From an uncultured Vibrio sp. (GTDB lineage Bacteria; Pseudomonadota; Gammaproteobacteria; Enterobacterales; Vibrionaceae), in NCBI GenBank assembly GCA_947504195.1, contig CANNGN010000009.1:81154-145153 (forward strand): 64,000 nucleotides of DNA. Direction: 5' to 3'. The first letter of the stretch is position 1, and every line of letters begins with the position of its first letter. Below the pieces are notes generated by a model. The model was not told where the DNA came from. It ran no database searches and was given only the letters and a program-made list of their open reading frames with translations. Shown in pieces: positions 52,211 through 61,649 of this stretch. Both the position numbers and the translations under genes were made by a program.

Positions 52211-53620
52211 ATGAAATTTGCCAACGATTTTCTATTCGGCGCTGCGACGGCTTCTTATCAAGTCGAGGGGGCTTGGGATCAAGACGGAAAAGGTCTGACG
52301 AACTGGGATGAATTTACCAAAATTCCAGGAAAAACATTCGAAGGTACAAATGGCGACGTCGCGATTGATCATTACAATCGTTATAAAGAAGATATTGCCC
52401 TAATGGCAGAAATGGGACTCGAATCCTACCGTTTCTCCATTTCTTGGGCGCGTATTTTTCCGGATGGCACAGGTAAAATTAACCAGAAAGGCATCGATTT
52501 CTACAATAACCTGATTGATGAGTGTCTAAAGTACGGCATTGTCCCTTTTATCACGTTATACCACTGGGATTTACCACTCACACTAGAGAAAAAAGGTGGC
52601 TGGTTAAGCAAAGACACCTCTGACGCCTATATCGAGTACGCCAAACTCTGCTTTAACGAATTTGGTGATCGCGTTAAGCACTTTATCACTTTCAATGAAA
52701 CGGTGGTCTTCTGTTCACTTGGTTATATGCGAGGTGCTCATCCACCAGGCATTCAAAACGACCCGAAAAAATATTTTCAAGCGACACACAATGTATTTTA
52801 TGCGCATGCGCGAGCGGTGATCGAATATAAGAAGTTAAATCTGTTCGGTGAGATTGGTATAAGTCATGTTTTCAATCCCGCGTTTGCCGTCGATAATTCC
52901 GAAGAAAATCTATTTGCTCAAGAGCACGCAAATAAGTTTAAAATGAACTGGTATTTTGACCCAATTTTGCTTGGAAAATACCCTGAGTATGTCGTCAAAC
53001 AACTCAAGCAAGAAGGCAATTTACCAACGTGGACTGAAGAAGAATTGCAGACCATTTTTGAAGCAGCGCCGCTAAATGATTTTGTTGGCTTAAATTACTA
53101 TCAACCTATGCGTGTTGAAAAAGCAGACGGCCAAGTCAAAACTCGTGATATGTCTCGTGAAAATGCGACCGGCTCTCCTGGCGATCCGAGTTACGATGGT
53201 GTCTATCGAACAGTAAAAATGGATGACAAGCGGTATACTAAATGGGATTGGGAGATCTCTCCGGAAGGTTTTGTTCAAGGACTGAATATTCTCAAAGAAC
53301 AATATGGCCAAATAAAAATGTACATCACAGAAAATGGCCTAGGGGACGAAGACCCGATTATTGAAGGTGAAGTCTGCGATATCGCTCGAATTCACTTTAT
53401 TAAAGATCACCTATCGGCCGTTAAACAAGCGATTGCCAATGGTGTCCACATTAAAGGTTATTTCGCTTGGTCAGCGATCGATTTATTGAGCTGGCTAAAC
53501 GGGTACAAAAAACAGTATGGCTTCATTTATGTCGATCATAAAGATGGACTGAAGCGTAAGAAAAAAGCGTCATTCATTTGGTATCGAGACGTCATCGCCA
53601 ACCGTACCGAAGAAGTCTAA
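52211..53620 (+). CDS. 6-phospho-beta-glucosidase (GH1), copy 2
   Basis: This 469-residue GH1 enzyme has FLFGAATASYQVEGAWDQDG, acid/base glutamate in TFNETV, nucleophile in ITENGLG and the phosphate-binding S-x6-K-x-Y (SWLNGYKKQY). It is more like bacterial beta-glucosidases in its middle part (GYMRGAHPPGIQND) than copy 1. It lies 68 bp after copy 1 and 31 bp before the ROK kinase, in the same operon. Confidence 0.87.
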   Translation: MKFANDFLFGAATASYQVEGAWDQDGKGLTNWDEFTKIPGKTFEGTNGDVAIDHYNRYKEDIALMAEMGLESYRFSISWARIFPDGTGKINQKGIDFYNNLIDECLKYGIVPFITLYHWDLPLTLEKKGGWLSKDTSDAYIEYAKLCFNEFGDRVKHFITFNETVVFCSLGYMRGAHPPGIQNDPKKYFQATHNVFYAHARAVIEYKKLNLFGEIGISHVFNPAFAVDNSEENLFAQEHANKFKMNWYFDPILLGKYPEYVVKQLKQEGNLPTWTEEELQTIFEAAPLNDFVGLNYYQPMRVEKADGQVKTRDMSRENATGSPGDPSYDGVYRTVKMDDKRYTKWDWEISPEGFVQGLNILKEQYGQIKMYITENGLGDEDPIIEGEVCDIARIHFIKDHLSAVKQAIANGVHIKGYFAWSAIDLLSWLNGYKKQYGFIYVDHKDGLKRKKKASFIWYRDVIANRTEEV

Positions 53621-53651
53621 TTCATTACAAAACCGGAGAGAAAACAGCATT

Positions 53652-54614
53652 ATGGCAACCTATCTGTCGTTTGATATTGGTGGAACAGACATTAAATTTG
53701 GTGTCGTAAATGATCGCGGAAATATTCGTCATCAGGGAAAAGTAAAGACAGCTTCCACTGGCGAAGCGATCATTCAAACCATCGTTAATATAAAACAAGA
53801 GTTAGAATTTCAGTTTAGCTTGGATGGTGCTGCTTTCTCTGTACCCGGCTTTGTCAATGTTGACACTGGCTATTTGAAAGCAGGAGGTGCGATTAAAGAC
53901 TTCTGCGAGTTCGATTTTAGAACGATTCTTACTGACAAACTGATGCTTCCTGTCGAAGTCGAAAACGATGTCAATTGCGTTGCCCTCGCTGAAAAGTGGC
54001 TAGGCAAAACTAAAGAAGTGCGTGATTTCATCTGCATTACATTAGGCACAGGTATTGGTGGCGCTATTTATCTTGATGATCATTTAGTCCGCGGACACAG
54101 TTCTATGGCAGGAGAATTTGGCTATACCTTCATTAACTATGCACACTCCACCGCTGATAAAAACTCTGAGACCATGAATCAAACGGCCTCGGTGAGAGAT
54201 GGTTTGCGTCGCCGGTATGCGTTATATAAACATTTGCCGAGCTTTGATAATCTCTCAGGCAAAGATATCTTTTCGTTGGCCGAAGAAGGTGATGAGATTG
54301 CCATCAAAGTGGTTGACGAGTTCTACAAGAGCATCGCCGTTGGATTACATAACCTCACCTTTATGTTGAATCCTAAAAAAATCATCATTGGTGGTGCTAT
54401 CAGTAACAGACCCGATTTGATTCCTAACGTGACGAAAGAAATGAAGAAGTTAATCGCAGCTATTGCGGTTATAGACAAACTTAACCTCGATGAATTGGTT
54501 ACCATCGAGCCAACTTCATTTAACAATGATAATGGCCTAATCGGCGCGGTCTACCATTTTGTCACCATGAGAGCCAAACGGCCCTATAAAAACTATTCTC
54601 TAAGTCTTGGTTAG
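53652..54614 (+). CDS. ROK-family sugar kinase
   Basis: This 320-residue protein has the phosphate-binding loop FDIGGTDIKFGVV, the sugar-site glutamate and aspartate segment VENDVNCVALAE and ICITLGTGIGGAIYLDD. The zinc-binding cysteine cluster of most ROK proteins is missing, as in the beta-glucoside kinase branch. It may phosphorylate glucose released by the phospho-glucosidases, or beta-glucosides directly (BglK type). It ends 10 bp before the convergent lacI-type gene. Confidence 0.85.
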   Translation: MATYLSFDIGGTDIKFGVVNDRGNIRHQGKVKTASTGEAIIQTIVNIKQELEFQFSLDGAAFSVPGFVNVDTGYLKAGGAIKDFCEFDFRTILTDKLMLPVEVENDVNCVALAEKWLGKTKEVRDFICITLGTGIGGAIYLDDHLVRGHSSMAGEFGYTFINYAHSTADKNSETMNQTASVRDGLRRRYALYKHLPSFDNLSGKDIFSLAEEGDEIAIKVVDEFYKSIAVGLHNLTFMLNPKKIIIGGAISNRPDLIPNVTKEMKKLIAAIAVIDKLNLDELVTIEPTSFNNDNGLIGAVYHFVTMRAKRPYKNYSLSLG

Positions 54615-54624
54615 GTGAAAGGAA

Positions 54625-55647
54625 CTACAAGTCTAACCAACTCTTATCAGCGTGATACGGTATCACCGAATTACGCTGAATTAACCGACCGTGATGGTGA
54701 TGAGACGTGGGTGAAATATTGGTATCAACGAGCTCCAATGCAAGCTCCATGGCTTGTTTCGTCATCACTTCAATCGGAAGCTCTACTGTCGTTAACGTCG
54801 GATTAAAAAACTCAGTGACCGGGTCATTATCAATCCCAGTGATAGATACCTGCTCAGGAACTTTAATCCCCTCTTCTTCCAATGCTTTCAGCGCCCCAAC
54901 CGCCATATTATCGTTGAATGCGACGATAGCGGAGAAAGGAACTTGCTTGGCAATAAGTCTCTTGCACGCTTCGTAACCACTTGTCATATGGTAATTTCCG
55001 CTTTCAATAAGAGCATTCACCAATGGGATTCCATAAGGCTCGAATGCATTCTTATATCCTGATAGACGAGCTTGACCGGTTAAGTTTTCAAGCGGCCCCG
55101 TAATACAAGCAATTTGTCTGTGCCCAAGCGCTATTAAATGTTCCATAACCATAGTCACTGCGCCCTCCTGATCAAAGGAGACAGTATGGTATGCAGGCTC
55201 TATGGAATATCGATTCAGAATCACCAAAGGTATGGAAAGTTGACTATAGAGTTTTTTGATATGTTCATCACACAAAGTTCGACTGTAAAGTACAACGGCA
55301 TCACAACGCCCTTCAAGCTGGCGAATCGCTTCATACTCTTGGTCTGGATCATTCTTACCGTCGGTAACCAGAAGCTGCTTACTCGCGGTATCAGCACTCG
55401 CGGCAGCCTGTTTGAGTAGAAGCCCGAAGTGAATTCCATCAAAATCCGAAACAACTAACCCAATATTATTGGTGCGATTCGTCGCTAATGCTTGTGCTAG
55501 CTTATTTGGACGATAACCGAGTTGATCCATCGCTGCAAAAACCACTTCTCTCGTGGATTCTTTTACTTGTCCAGTTCCATTAATTACACGCGATACCGTG
55601 GCTTTAGAAACACCAGCCAATTTACACACATCAACGATAGTACTCAT
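54625..55647 (-). CDS. LacI-family repressor of the beta-glucoside operon
   Basis: This 340-residue protein has a LacI-type HTH and hinge (TIVDVCKLAGVSKATVSRVI, then RPNKLAQALATNRTNNIGLV) and a periplasmic-binding-like effector domain (NRYSIEPAYHTVSFDQEG, ITGIDNDPVTEFFNPTLTTVE). Perfect TGTAACCGGTTACA palindromes lie upstream of itself (55723) and of the PTS operon (48541-48579), so it most likely represses both until a beta-glucoside or its 6-phosphate is present. Confidence 0.92.
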   Translation of the reverse strand: MSTIVDVCKLAGVSKATVSRVINGTGQVKESTREVVFAAMDQLGYRPNKLAQALATNRTNNIGLVVSDFDGIHFGLLLKQAAASADTASKQLLVTDGKNDPDQEYEAIRQLEGRCDAVVLYSRTLCDEHIKKLYSQLSIPLVILNRYSIEPAYHTVSFDQEGAVTMVMEHLIALGHRQIACITGPLENLTGQARLSGYKNAFEPYGIPLVNALIESGNYHMTSGYEACKRLIAKQVPFSAIVAFNDNMAVGALKALEEEGIKVPEQVSITGIDNDPVTEFFNPTLTTVELPIEVMTKQAMELALELVDTNISPTSHHHHGRLIQRNSVIPYHADKSWLDL

Positions 55648-55722
55648 TCGCGCCCTTACCTTTACCAGACAAATTAATAGCCGATCTAAATTCTAAATCA
55701 TTATGGTAATAATAGCATGCAA

Positions 55723-55736
55723 TGTAACCGGTTACA
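55723..55736. promoter_or_regulatory. LacI-type operator upstream of the repressor gene
   Basis: TGTAACCGGTTACA is a perfect 14-bp palindrome 76 bp before the lacI-type start, followed by a half-site GTAACCG at 55746. It matches the operator cluster at 48541. Confidence 0.8.
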
Positions 55737-55795
55737 CTTTGGTTGTAACCGTTTTGCTCAATAATTTGATTTCCGTCTTTAATAGCCGCTTTATT

Positions 55796-57175
55796 CTAGA
55801 TTTTATCCAGCATCCGCTTTTTTAGTCTTGCTAAATCAATAGCATTAGAACGAACAGTCAATTTAATATGGTTGTAGTCGTATTCCTCTTTCGCCACGCT
55901 CATTGTCGAACGAATTTCACCAATAATCCCATTCGCGGTATAAGGGACGATGATTTCTTCTTCAATCATTTCTTCTTCAGCGACACCGACAATATACTTA
56001 TGTAACTGTGCCACATCGAGTGGGTTGCGTGTTGATGTCATCATCGCATCAGGAAATTCTTCCATTAGCGCGTGTTGCTGCTCTTCACTCAATTGGTCAG
56101 ATTTATTCAGCACCAATAATCGTTTAATGCCATCAACACCGACTTGCTCTAATACCTCGTGTACAACATCAAGTTGAGTACGGAACGTTTTATCCGACGC
56201 ATCGACGACATACAGTAATAACGAAGCGTCATGGGCTTCTGCTAACGTCGAATGAAAAGAAGCCACCAAATCATGAGGCAGTTTTTTAATAAAACCAACC
56301 GTATCAGACACTAAGATTCTTGGCTGAGTAGCTGGGTGCAGAGCTCGTACCGTGGTATCTAACGTCGCGAATAATTTATTTTCAACCAAGACTTCGCTAC
56401 CCGTCAGTGCGCGCATCATCGACGACTTACCCGCATTGGTATATCCGACTAACGCCACACAAAAGAGGTCAGAACGTTGGGTCCTACGTCCCTTCAATTC
56501 ATCTTGAACGCTCACCAGTTCACGCCTTAATTCGGCTAATTGGTCACGAACTTTACGACGATCCAGCTCTAAAGCCGTTTCACCTGAGCCCTTCCCCATC
56601 TGGCGTTCGTTATTTTCGCTGGTTGATTCTCTAAGCCGTGGTGCTAAATAATTTAGGCGGGCAATTTCAACTTGAAGTCGTGCGGTCCGAGTCCGAGCAT
56701 GACGACTAAATATTTCAATAATAATACCGGTGCGGTCAAACACTTCAACGCCAAGTTGATTCTCGACATTACGCAGCTGAGACGGAGTTAAATCGCAATC
56801 AAACACCACGACATCAACAGAAGACAATGGCATATAGTCCGAGGACATATCGTCAAATGACGACTCATCAAATAAATCGTCATCAAGATCTTCGCCGGTA
56901 TCTTTAATAAGTCCTCGGTTACCAGTGAGATGTGCGATTTCAGCCAACTTACCCACTCCCAAGACATTGAGGCCTTGAGTTGAATTTTGTTTTTGAGACT
57001 GAGAACCAACAACTTTAAACCCTAAGGTCGTCACTAAGCGAGCCAATTCCGCCAAAGATTCTTGCGCTTCATCACCTTTAAACTGTGGTGTGCGAATAGA
57101 GATAAGTAGTGCATTGTTAAGTGACGCTTTTGCAGTTGGGTGCATAATGTTTACTGAAATTGCACCTAAGTGCAT
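55796..57175 (-). CDS. hflX: HflX-like GTPase paralogue
   Basis: This 459-residue protein has the HflX architecture: an N-terminal domain (DVVVFDCDLTPSQLRNVENQL, EVFDRTGIIIEIFSRHARTRTARLQVEIARL) and a coiled-coil linker with GKGSGETALELDRR. The GTPase domain has GYTNAGKSS (G1), FATLDTT, DTVGFI (G3) and LNKSD (G4). HflX splits or rescues stalled ribosomes. An acidic insertion (GEDLDDDLFDESSFDD) in the N-terminal domain and the lack of hfq/hflKC neighbours mark it as a second, diverged copy. An internal ATG at 57145 is an equally possible start; neither has a good ribosome-binding site. Confidence 0.88.
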   Translation of the reverse strand: MHLGAISVNIMHPTAKASLNNALLISIRTPQFKGDEAQESLAELARLVTTLGFKVVGSQSQKQNSTQGLNVLGVGKLAEIAHLTGNRGLIKDTGEDLDDDLFDESSFDDMSSDYMPLSSVDVVVFDCDLTPSQLRNVENQLGVEVFDRTGIIIEIFSRHARTRTARLQVEIARLNYLAPRLRESTSENNERQMGKGSGETALELDRRKVRDQLAELRRELVSVQDELKGRRTQRSDLFCVALVGYTNAGKSSMMRALTGSEVLVENKLFATLDTTVRALHPATQPRILVSDTVGFIKKLPHDLVASFHSTLAEAHDASLLLYVVDASDKTFRTQLDVVHEVLEQVGVDGIKRLLVLNKSDQLSEEQQHALMEEFPDAMMTSTRNPLDVAQLHKYIVGVAEEEMIEEEIIVPYTANGIIGEIRSTMSVAKEEYDYNHIKLTVRSNAIDLARLKKRMLDKI

Positions 57176-57487
57176 ACCTGATCTAATTGAAAGTGGCTCG
57201 ATCCTACGCTGTTATAGAGCGGCTTTATAGTGGAATATTGAACAAATTTTCGATTGACCTAACTCGGCGTAGTGAGCACATGTGTATAAACCAACCTAAA
57301 TTAGAGCAGAAACAGGCGCTACATCAATATATCCCTTTATTTATGCAAATAAGTTCATCTTTAATAACCACTTTATTCTAGAATTAATAGATAAATCGCT
57401 TGATACAGCCAACAATTAGGCGCATATTCCAAATATAGAAAACACGTGAAAAATTAATACGTTAACTTTTTCTCAAGGAGATAAAAA
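57176..57487. other. Divergent gap between hflX-like and usp genes
   Basis: The 312-bp gap shows no gene. It should hold the promoters of both divergent genes; I see no clear operator. Confidence 0.3.
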
Positions 57488-57925
57488 ATGTTTAAAAAAA
57501 TTCTAGTACCTGTTGATCTAAACGACAAAGGTTTTTCAGATCGAGCGATTGAACTTGCCATTTTACATGCCAAAAGTTCGGGTGGAAAACTCTACTTACT
57601 CAATGTAATGCCAGGCGTTCATATGCCTCTGGTTTCAACCTACTTTCCCAAAGAAGCCGCTGAACGAATGAAAGAAGAAGTGGAAACAAAACTGCGGGAA
57701 TTTGCCGAAACTCACATTGGTGACGAAGTGAAATATTCGATGCGAGTTGATACTGGGCGCCCCTACACCACCATATTAAACTACAGCGAAAAAGTCGGTG
57801 CTGATCTTATTGTGATTCCAAGCCATAAGCGTTCAAAAGTAGACCGAGTGGTGTTGGGGTCTGTTGCAAGCAAAGTGGTAGAGCATTCTCCGATTAACGT
57901 TTTAGTTGTTAAACCTAAAAGATAA
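57488..57925 (+). CDS. Universal stress protein (UspA family)
   Basis: This 145-residue single-domain Usp opens FKKILVPVDLNDKGFSDRAI. It contains LYLLNVMPG, DTGRPYTTILNYSEKVGADLIVIPSH and the end VVLGSVASKVVEHSPINVLVVK. The loop GSVASKVVEHSPINV keeps the family shape, but the ATP-binding G-2x-G-9x-G-S/T motif is incomplete, so it may be of the non-nucleotide-binding UspA type. AAGGAG lies before the ATG. Confidence 0.92.
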   Translation: MFKKILVPVDLNDKGFSDRAIELAILHAKSSGGKLYLLNVMPGVHMPLVSTYFPKEAAERMKEEVETKLREFAETHIGDEVKYSMRVDTGRPYTTILNYSEKVGADLIVIPSHKRSKVDRVVLGSVASKVVEHSPINVLVVKPKR

Positions 57926-58083
57926 TTAAGCCTTATATATACTGATTCATTGACGATCTGACACCTTTGGTGGTGAAGCGAGACCTAGTCGTACAGACTG
58001 TCCCTGTGCCACCAAAATTGCTTCTTGGTTGAGTCTTCTTAGCGTTTTTTACTTAAACTAGCGCAACACAAATAACCTCAAGT

Positions 58084-58200
58084 ATGGAATATTTATTTAA
58101 CTTGATGCCCGGTAATTATGGTGCTGATCATATCTCTTATTCAAAGAATTTCGGGACAGAGTTCTACGAGGATTTATGCTGGATTTACCAGGAAGGTTAA
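58084..58200 (+). CDS. Possible 38-residue peptide
   Basis: The frame ATG(58084)-TAA(58200) encodes MEYLFNLMPGNYGADHISYS followed by KNFGTEFYEDLCWIYQEG. There is no convincing ribosome-binding site and no recognised family. It may be chance or a remnant. Confidence 0.2.
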   Translation: MEYLFNLMPGNYGADHISYSKNFGTEFYEDLCWIYQEG

Positions 58201-58208
58201 TCACATAC

Positions 58209-58251
58209 GGCCTAAAATCAAAAAAACCATCGCTGTCACTTAACGCCTCTG
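58209..58251 (-). terminator. Probable terminator at the end of the cassette region
   Basis: CATCGC and GCGATG arms (about 58215-58220 and 58243-58248) form a stem, and on the minus strand a run of seven T follows (from 58213 down). It would stop transcription coming from the minus-strand cassettes. Confidence 0.5.
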
Positions 58252-58339
58252 AAAAAGGGTTTGATGGCGATGACTTAGTTAGCTCTTAGGTCAACTAACA
58301 ATAGGTTATCAACACGCAATTAATTTAACGATAACAAGC

Positions 58340-58594
58340 TTAGTCTTTTGATTTAAAGCTCAAAATCAACTCAAAAACTATCGAACCAATAATAATTATA
58401 AGAATTTGCTTAATAACCATTAAAGTATCCCAACTTCGATCATATGACAGGAAGCTGCTTCCTAAACAAAATATCAATGTAAAAGGCAGACTGTAATACA
58501 GAACCCTCTTATAGAAAGGCAATTGCATCCGCGTTTCCCAATCGATTCTAACTTTTTCGTTCATTTTCTGTTTAAATGCTGAAAAATTAATCAT
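58340..58594 (-). CDS. Small two-helix membrane protein
   Basis: This 84-residue protein has an amphipathic start (MINFSAFKQKMNEKVRIDW), then two hydrophobic helices (YYSLPFTLIFCLGSSFLS and IKQILIIIIGSIVFELILSF) and a basic tail. No family is recognised. Small membrane proteins like this are common cassette cargo, and it lies at the distal end of the minus-strand array. Confidence 0.5.
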   Translation of the reverse strand: MINFSAFKQKMNEKVRIDWETRMQLPFYKRVLYYSLPFTLIFCLGSSFLSYDRSWDTLMVIKQILIIIIGSIVFELILSFKSKD

Positions 58595-58706
58595 TTTTAA
58601 ATGAGCCTAAATTAAAAAGTAATTTCAGTGATAAGGATTGCTTAATTCATTACTGAGTAAATCAGCAACAGAACTAAAAAACCAGCTCAAAATAGAGATC
58701 CTACAG

Positions 58707-58809
58707 CCTCAACCGCCCTGTTAAGGTGAGAGCAACGCTAACACGAACCTAATGCACTGCGCCATAAACACAAAACCCAACGATGACATAAAAATGCCAA
58801 GCGTTGGGA
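58707..58809 (-). repeat. Probable attC site after brnA
   Basis: The stretch starts CCTCAACCGCCCTGTTAAGG and ends CCAAGCGTTGGGA. The CGCCCTGTTAA box and outer inverted core sequences (CAAC on the left, GTTGGG on the right) resemble the clear attC at 60763. The 103-bp length fits Vibrio repeats, but the core triplets deviate from the RYYYAAC/GTTRRRY rule. Confidence 0.5.
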
Positions 58810-58836
58810 ATCACTCTTAAATACTTTGATAGCCGT

Positions 58837-59079
58837 TTAGTCTGAAGTGTGGTGATGTGCTACATTTTCAAGCCTTTCTGCTAGCCAAATCTTAATAATC
58901 GACTGTCGTGTAACACCTACTCGGCTAGCTTCACGGTCTAATGATTCTAACATCCATGCTGGAAAATCAACATTTACTCGTTTTTGTTTTTGCATTGGAC
59001 GTTTAACTTTAGATAAATCTAAATCACCTAAAATATCATCGTCACTTTCAAACTTAGCATCAAACTCATGCGCTTTCAT
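58837..59079 (-). CDS. brnA: BrnA-type antitoxin
   Basis: This 80-residue protein ends in a ribbon-helix-helix domain (KRVNVDFPAWMLESLDREAS, RVGVTRQSIIKIWLAERLE), as in BrnA antitoxins, which bind DNA and neutralise BrnT. It overlaps the brnT reading frame by 14 bp, the usual arrangement. It appears intact, while the toxin gene lacks its start. Confidence 0.85.
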   Translation of the reverse strand: MKAHEFDAKFESDDDILGDLDLSKVKRPMQKQKRVNVDFPAWMLESLDREASRVGVTRQSIIKIWLAERLENVAHHHTSD

Positions 59080-59305
59080 ATAAGCTCACCTCCATTTTAC
59101 GTGAACGTCTGACTGAAATGATCCTAATATTTAACCCACGATATGTAATGACACCCGACCAATGCTTACCATTCAGCATACCGATGACCAAATATCTAGG
59201 CTCATCACTTGTATTTGCAGGTATCTCGATAAGATCAGAGTCGTTCCACAAACCTTGAGCTGTATAGAAATCAATTCCGTGCTTCTCAAAGTTCGACCTG
59301 CTTTT
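59066..59305 (-). pseudogene. brnT: BrnT-type toxin gene, 5'-truncated
   Basis: The frame carries SNFEKHGIDFYTAQGLWNDS, then EIPANTSDEPRYLVIGML, GKHWSGVITYRG and IRIISVRRSRKMEVSLYESA, i.e. BrnT from about residue 12 to the end. Just upstream of KSRSNFEK is an in-frame TAA (59306-59308), so the start codon and first strand (usually MxFEFDPxK) are missing. Only a TTG at 59251 could start a shorter product. An IS110-family remnant begins about 80 bp further on and probably caused the loss. Confidence 0.75.
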
Positions 59306-59383
59306 TTAATCATCAAATTAAAACTTAACTATGAGTAAAAATTAAATCTTTTTTACTCATTTGGCAACTTGTAGATTTGTTGA

Positions 59384-59683
<300 letters not shown>

Positions 59684-59706
59684 ATTAACTATTGAGACCA
59701 TAGTCT

Positions 59707-59713
59707 ATTGTTA
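59707..59713 (-). repeat. Orphan attC core site
   Basis: GTTAGGC fits GTTRRRY exactly and contains the stop codon of the minus-strand gene above it, as in the intact cassette at 60856. The rest of the attC that should follow is replaced by IS110-family sequence. Confidence 0.5.
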
Positions 59714-60700
59714 GGCTTCCCAAGGGGGGAGTTCACCAATAGGCTGGATAATATACTTAAATTTCTTTTTGAAACTTTTAATTTCAGAAATTGGCATTCT
59801 TTCGAAGTCCACTCTAAGCATAAAACCACCATACATTTTTCCATTGTAATATAACATCCAATCCTCAACACCACGCATTGGAGTAATGTATGTATCACCT
59901 AAATTGACAAATCCTGACAAAGTATTATTTGCAACTTCACCAACAATGTTATCTTCATTAATATTTATACTATTTATCCAAATATGCTCATACGTGCCAT
60001 CTCCAAAAGGAATTATAACTTTCACACTAAGCTCTGCACCAGATTCTTCTATCCAATCGCGATGTTTAATTACACTTACAAATGACAACTTAGCACTATT
60101 TATAGCGTTAATTATTTTTGGATCATCTCTTTTAAAAAATTCATGTGCAGTTAAATTAGCCTGAGTTTGATAACAAAACCCACTTTTTAGAAGTATCATT
60201 TCACAATATTTAAATCTAAGCTCTCTCGCAAATTTTGACACCTCGATTGCAGGTGAATCGTTCAAAAACTGCTTGCCAAATGTTAGCTCTTCTATCTCCG
60301 ATTTAATTAATCTCAAATATACTGAAATTTCATGTACAGTTGTAGAATCTAAAACTTGTGAGTTAGTTTCAATATTATTTTCAAGTAAATCCACATGTAA
60401 TCGTAATTGTGAAAGTAATAACTCGACATCTTTATTTTGCTCTATTTGCGAAAACAGCAACTCTATTCCATGGAGCTCTCTCGATATATTGTCTAATGAA
60501 TTCACTTTTCGATCTTTTATTTCAGTCCACTCCTCAAAGTCAATATATATTGATAGAGAAGCTGAAAGAACTGCAACCCAAAACAGGGCTAAGCCAGCCT
60601 TCGATATTTTTTTTAACCCTTGCTGTTCGGAATGCCATGTATCCCCTCGAATAGCAATTATCGCAGCAACCATTGATAGTAATGTCAGTATTATTTTCAT
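59711..60700 (-). CDS. Cassette gene: membrane/coiled-coil protein with DUF2314-like domain
   Basis: This 329-residue protein has two N-terminal helices (LLSMVAAIIAI and AGLALFWVAVLSASLSIYI), then a long helical region (residues about 60-190). The C-terminal domain has EHIWINSININEDNIVGEVA, GFVNLGDTYITPM and EDWMLYYNGKMYGGFMLRV, which matches the DUF2314 pattern. The function is unknown. It is a single-gene integron cassette: its stop codon lies in an attC core and the next attC (60763) lies upstream of its start. The low GC content and lack of operon partners fit a mobile cassette. Confidence 0.65.
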   Translation of the reverse strand: MKIILTLLSMVAAIIAIRGDTWHSEQQGLKKISKAGLALFWVAVLSASLSIYIDFEEWTEIKDRKVNSLDNISRELHGIELLFSQIEQNKDVELLLSQLRLHVDLLENNIETNSQVLDSTTVHEISVYLRLIKSEIEELTFGKQFLNDSPAIEVSKFARELRFKYCEMILLKSGFCYQTQANLTAHEFFKRDDPKIINAINSAKLSFVSVIKHRDWIEESGAELSVKVIIPFGDGTYEHIWINSININEDNIVGEVANNTLSGFVNLGDTYITPMRGVEDWMLYYNGKMYGGFMLRVDFERMPISEIKSFKKKFKYIIQPIGELPPWEA

Positions 60701-60762
60701 ATTCAGTTTGCCTAATTAGCTAGCAAAAGTGTTGCACTTGGTCTGTGAATTCAGCTTACATA

Positions 60763-60862
60763 GCCTAACGCCCTGTTAACAGGCAAAAATAAGTTGGCTA
60801 AAATAAGCGACGAAGGAGCAAAAGCCAACTGTTTCTTTTCCTTGTTGAACAGCTTGTTAGAG
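60763..60862 (-). repeat. attC site (Vibrio-type cassette recombination site)
   Basis: The site runs from GCCTAAC (60763-60769) to GTTAGAG (60856-60862). Inner boxes are CGCCCTGTTAACAGGC on one side and TTGAACAGCTT on the other, and the arms AAGTTGGCT and AGCCAACT lie around a central AAAATAAGCGACGAAGGAGC. This is the layout of Vibrio superintegron repeats. The stop codon of the gene 60857-61633 lies within the right core. Confidence 0.9.
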
Positions 60863-61633
60863 TGCGTCTACCAATTCCCACCCTTTGTGAGTTATTTCAA
60901 ATATTTCACCTTTATGCCCAAGCGGTTTTACAAAGTCATGGTCTACTAATTGATTTAAAGCTGCTTCATATTTTACAAATGATTTCTGATCTTTAGAACC
61001 AAAGGCGTTTTTGCCTGCTTGAATTGTTCTATCGCTCAGCGTACTAATTTTCATGATATTTCCGTTCTTGTCAGAAGAAGCTGCAATTAGTATTTCCTTT
61101 GCTTCTTTTGTCAGCATATTCTCAGGTTGCTGCTTGTTTTGTAGCTCACTTGATAACATATCGCGTTCGGCTCTAATGGAATCAAGTTGCTTAATAAGTT
61201 TCTCTTTTGTTTCTGAATCTTCGATATCTGCGACAGCTTCATCCCTTTTAGCTCTATCGATAAGTTCATTCTCTTTTACAGCAAATAAGTTTGAACGAGA
61301 TTGCTCTAATTGGGATTGTTTGATTGTCTTTTTATGTTCGGCTTCAAGCTGAAGATTTTCGACAAGCTCCTTTGGTTTTCTTTCGACAATACCAAAGAGG
61401 AATTTGAGCCAGTGTGCTGTTGCAGCAACAAGAGCTCCAATAGCTAAGGGATAGATCAATAGTGTATAAATATCAGTTTGAGCATCAAACAAAGCTAATT
61501 TTTCTTCAGGCTTTCCTTTTGAAAGTATAAGTAAGAAAAACCCCCTCCAATTTAAAGCTATAAATGCAAGGATTGCATAACCAAAATACGGCGTTTTAAT
61601 ACGATTATTTACAGCATCGACGACTTCTTTCAC
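60857..61633 (-). CDS. Cassette gene: two-helix membrane protein with coiled coil and winged-helix-like end
   Basis: This 258-residue protein has helices at about residues 17-36 (YAILAFIALNWRGFFLLIL) and 56-75 (LLIYPLAIGALVAATAHWL). A coiled coil of about 90 residues rich in E/K/Q follows, and then a C-terminal domain (KEAKEILIAASSDKNGNIMK, AALNQLVDHDFVKPLGHKGE, FEITHKGWELVDAL) shaped like a winged helix. No named family is recognised. A membrane anchor plus coil plus wHTH-like sensor is an arrangement seen in some phage-defence effectors; that link is inference. The start is GTG at 61633 after AGGAGAG. Confidence 0.6.
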   Translation of the reverse strand: MKEVVDAVNNRIKTPYFGYAILAFIALNWRGFFLLILSKGKPEEKLALFDAQTDIYTLLIYPLAIGALVAATAHWLKFLFGIVERKPKELVENLQLEAEHKKTIKQSQLEQSRSNLFAVKENELIDRAKRDEAVADIEDSETKEKLIKQLDSIRAERDMLSSELQNKQQPENMLTKEAKEILIAASSDKNGNIMKISTLSDRTIQAGKNAFGSKDQKSFVKYEAALNQLVDHDFVKPLGHKGEIFEITHKGWELVDAL

Positions 61634-61649
61634 TGAACTCTCCTTAGCA

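Larger units (their letters stand above)
57926..58339. other. Gap between usp and the cassette region
   Basis: It holds an inverted repeat TTTGGTGG/CCACCAAA (57967-58018), a short open frame at 58084 and a hairpin at about 58209-58251. This is probably the distal border of the cassette array. Confidence 0.3.

Noticed and set aside
57926..58250. Further attC site at the distal border
   Set aside because: Inverted repeats are present, but no RYYYAAC/GTTRRRY core pair could be assigned with confidence.
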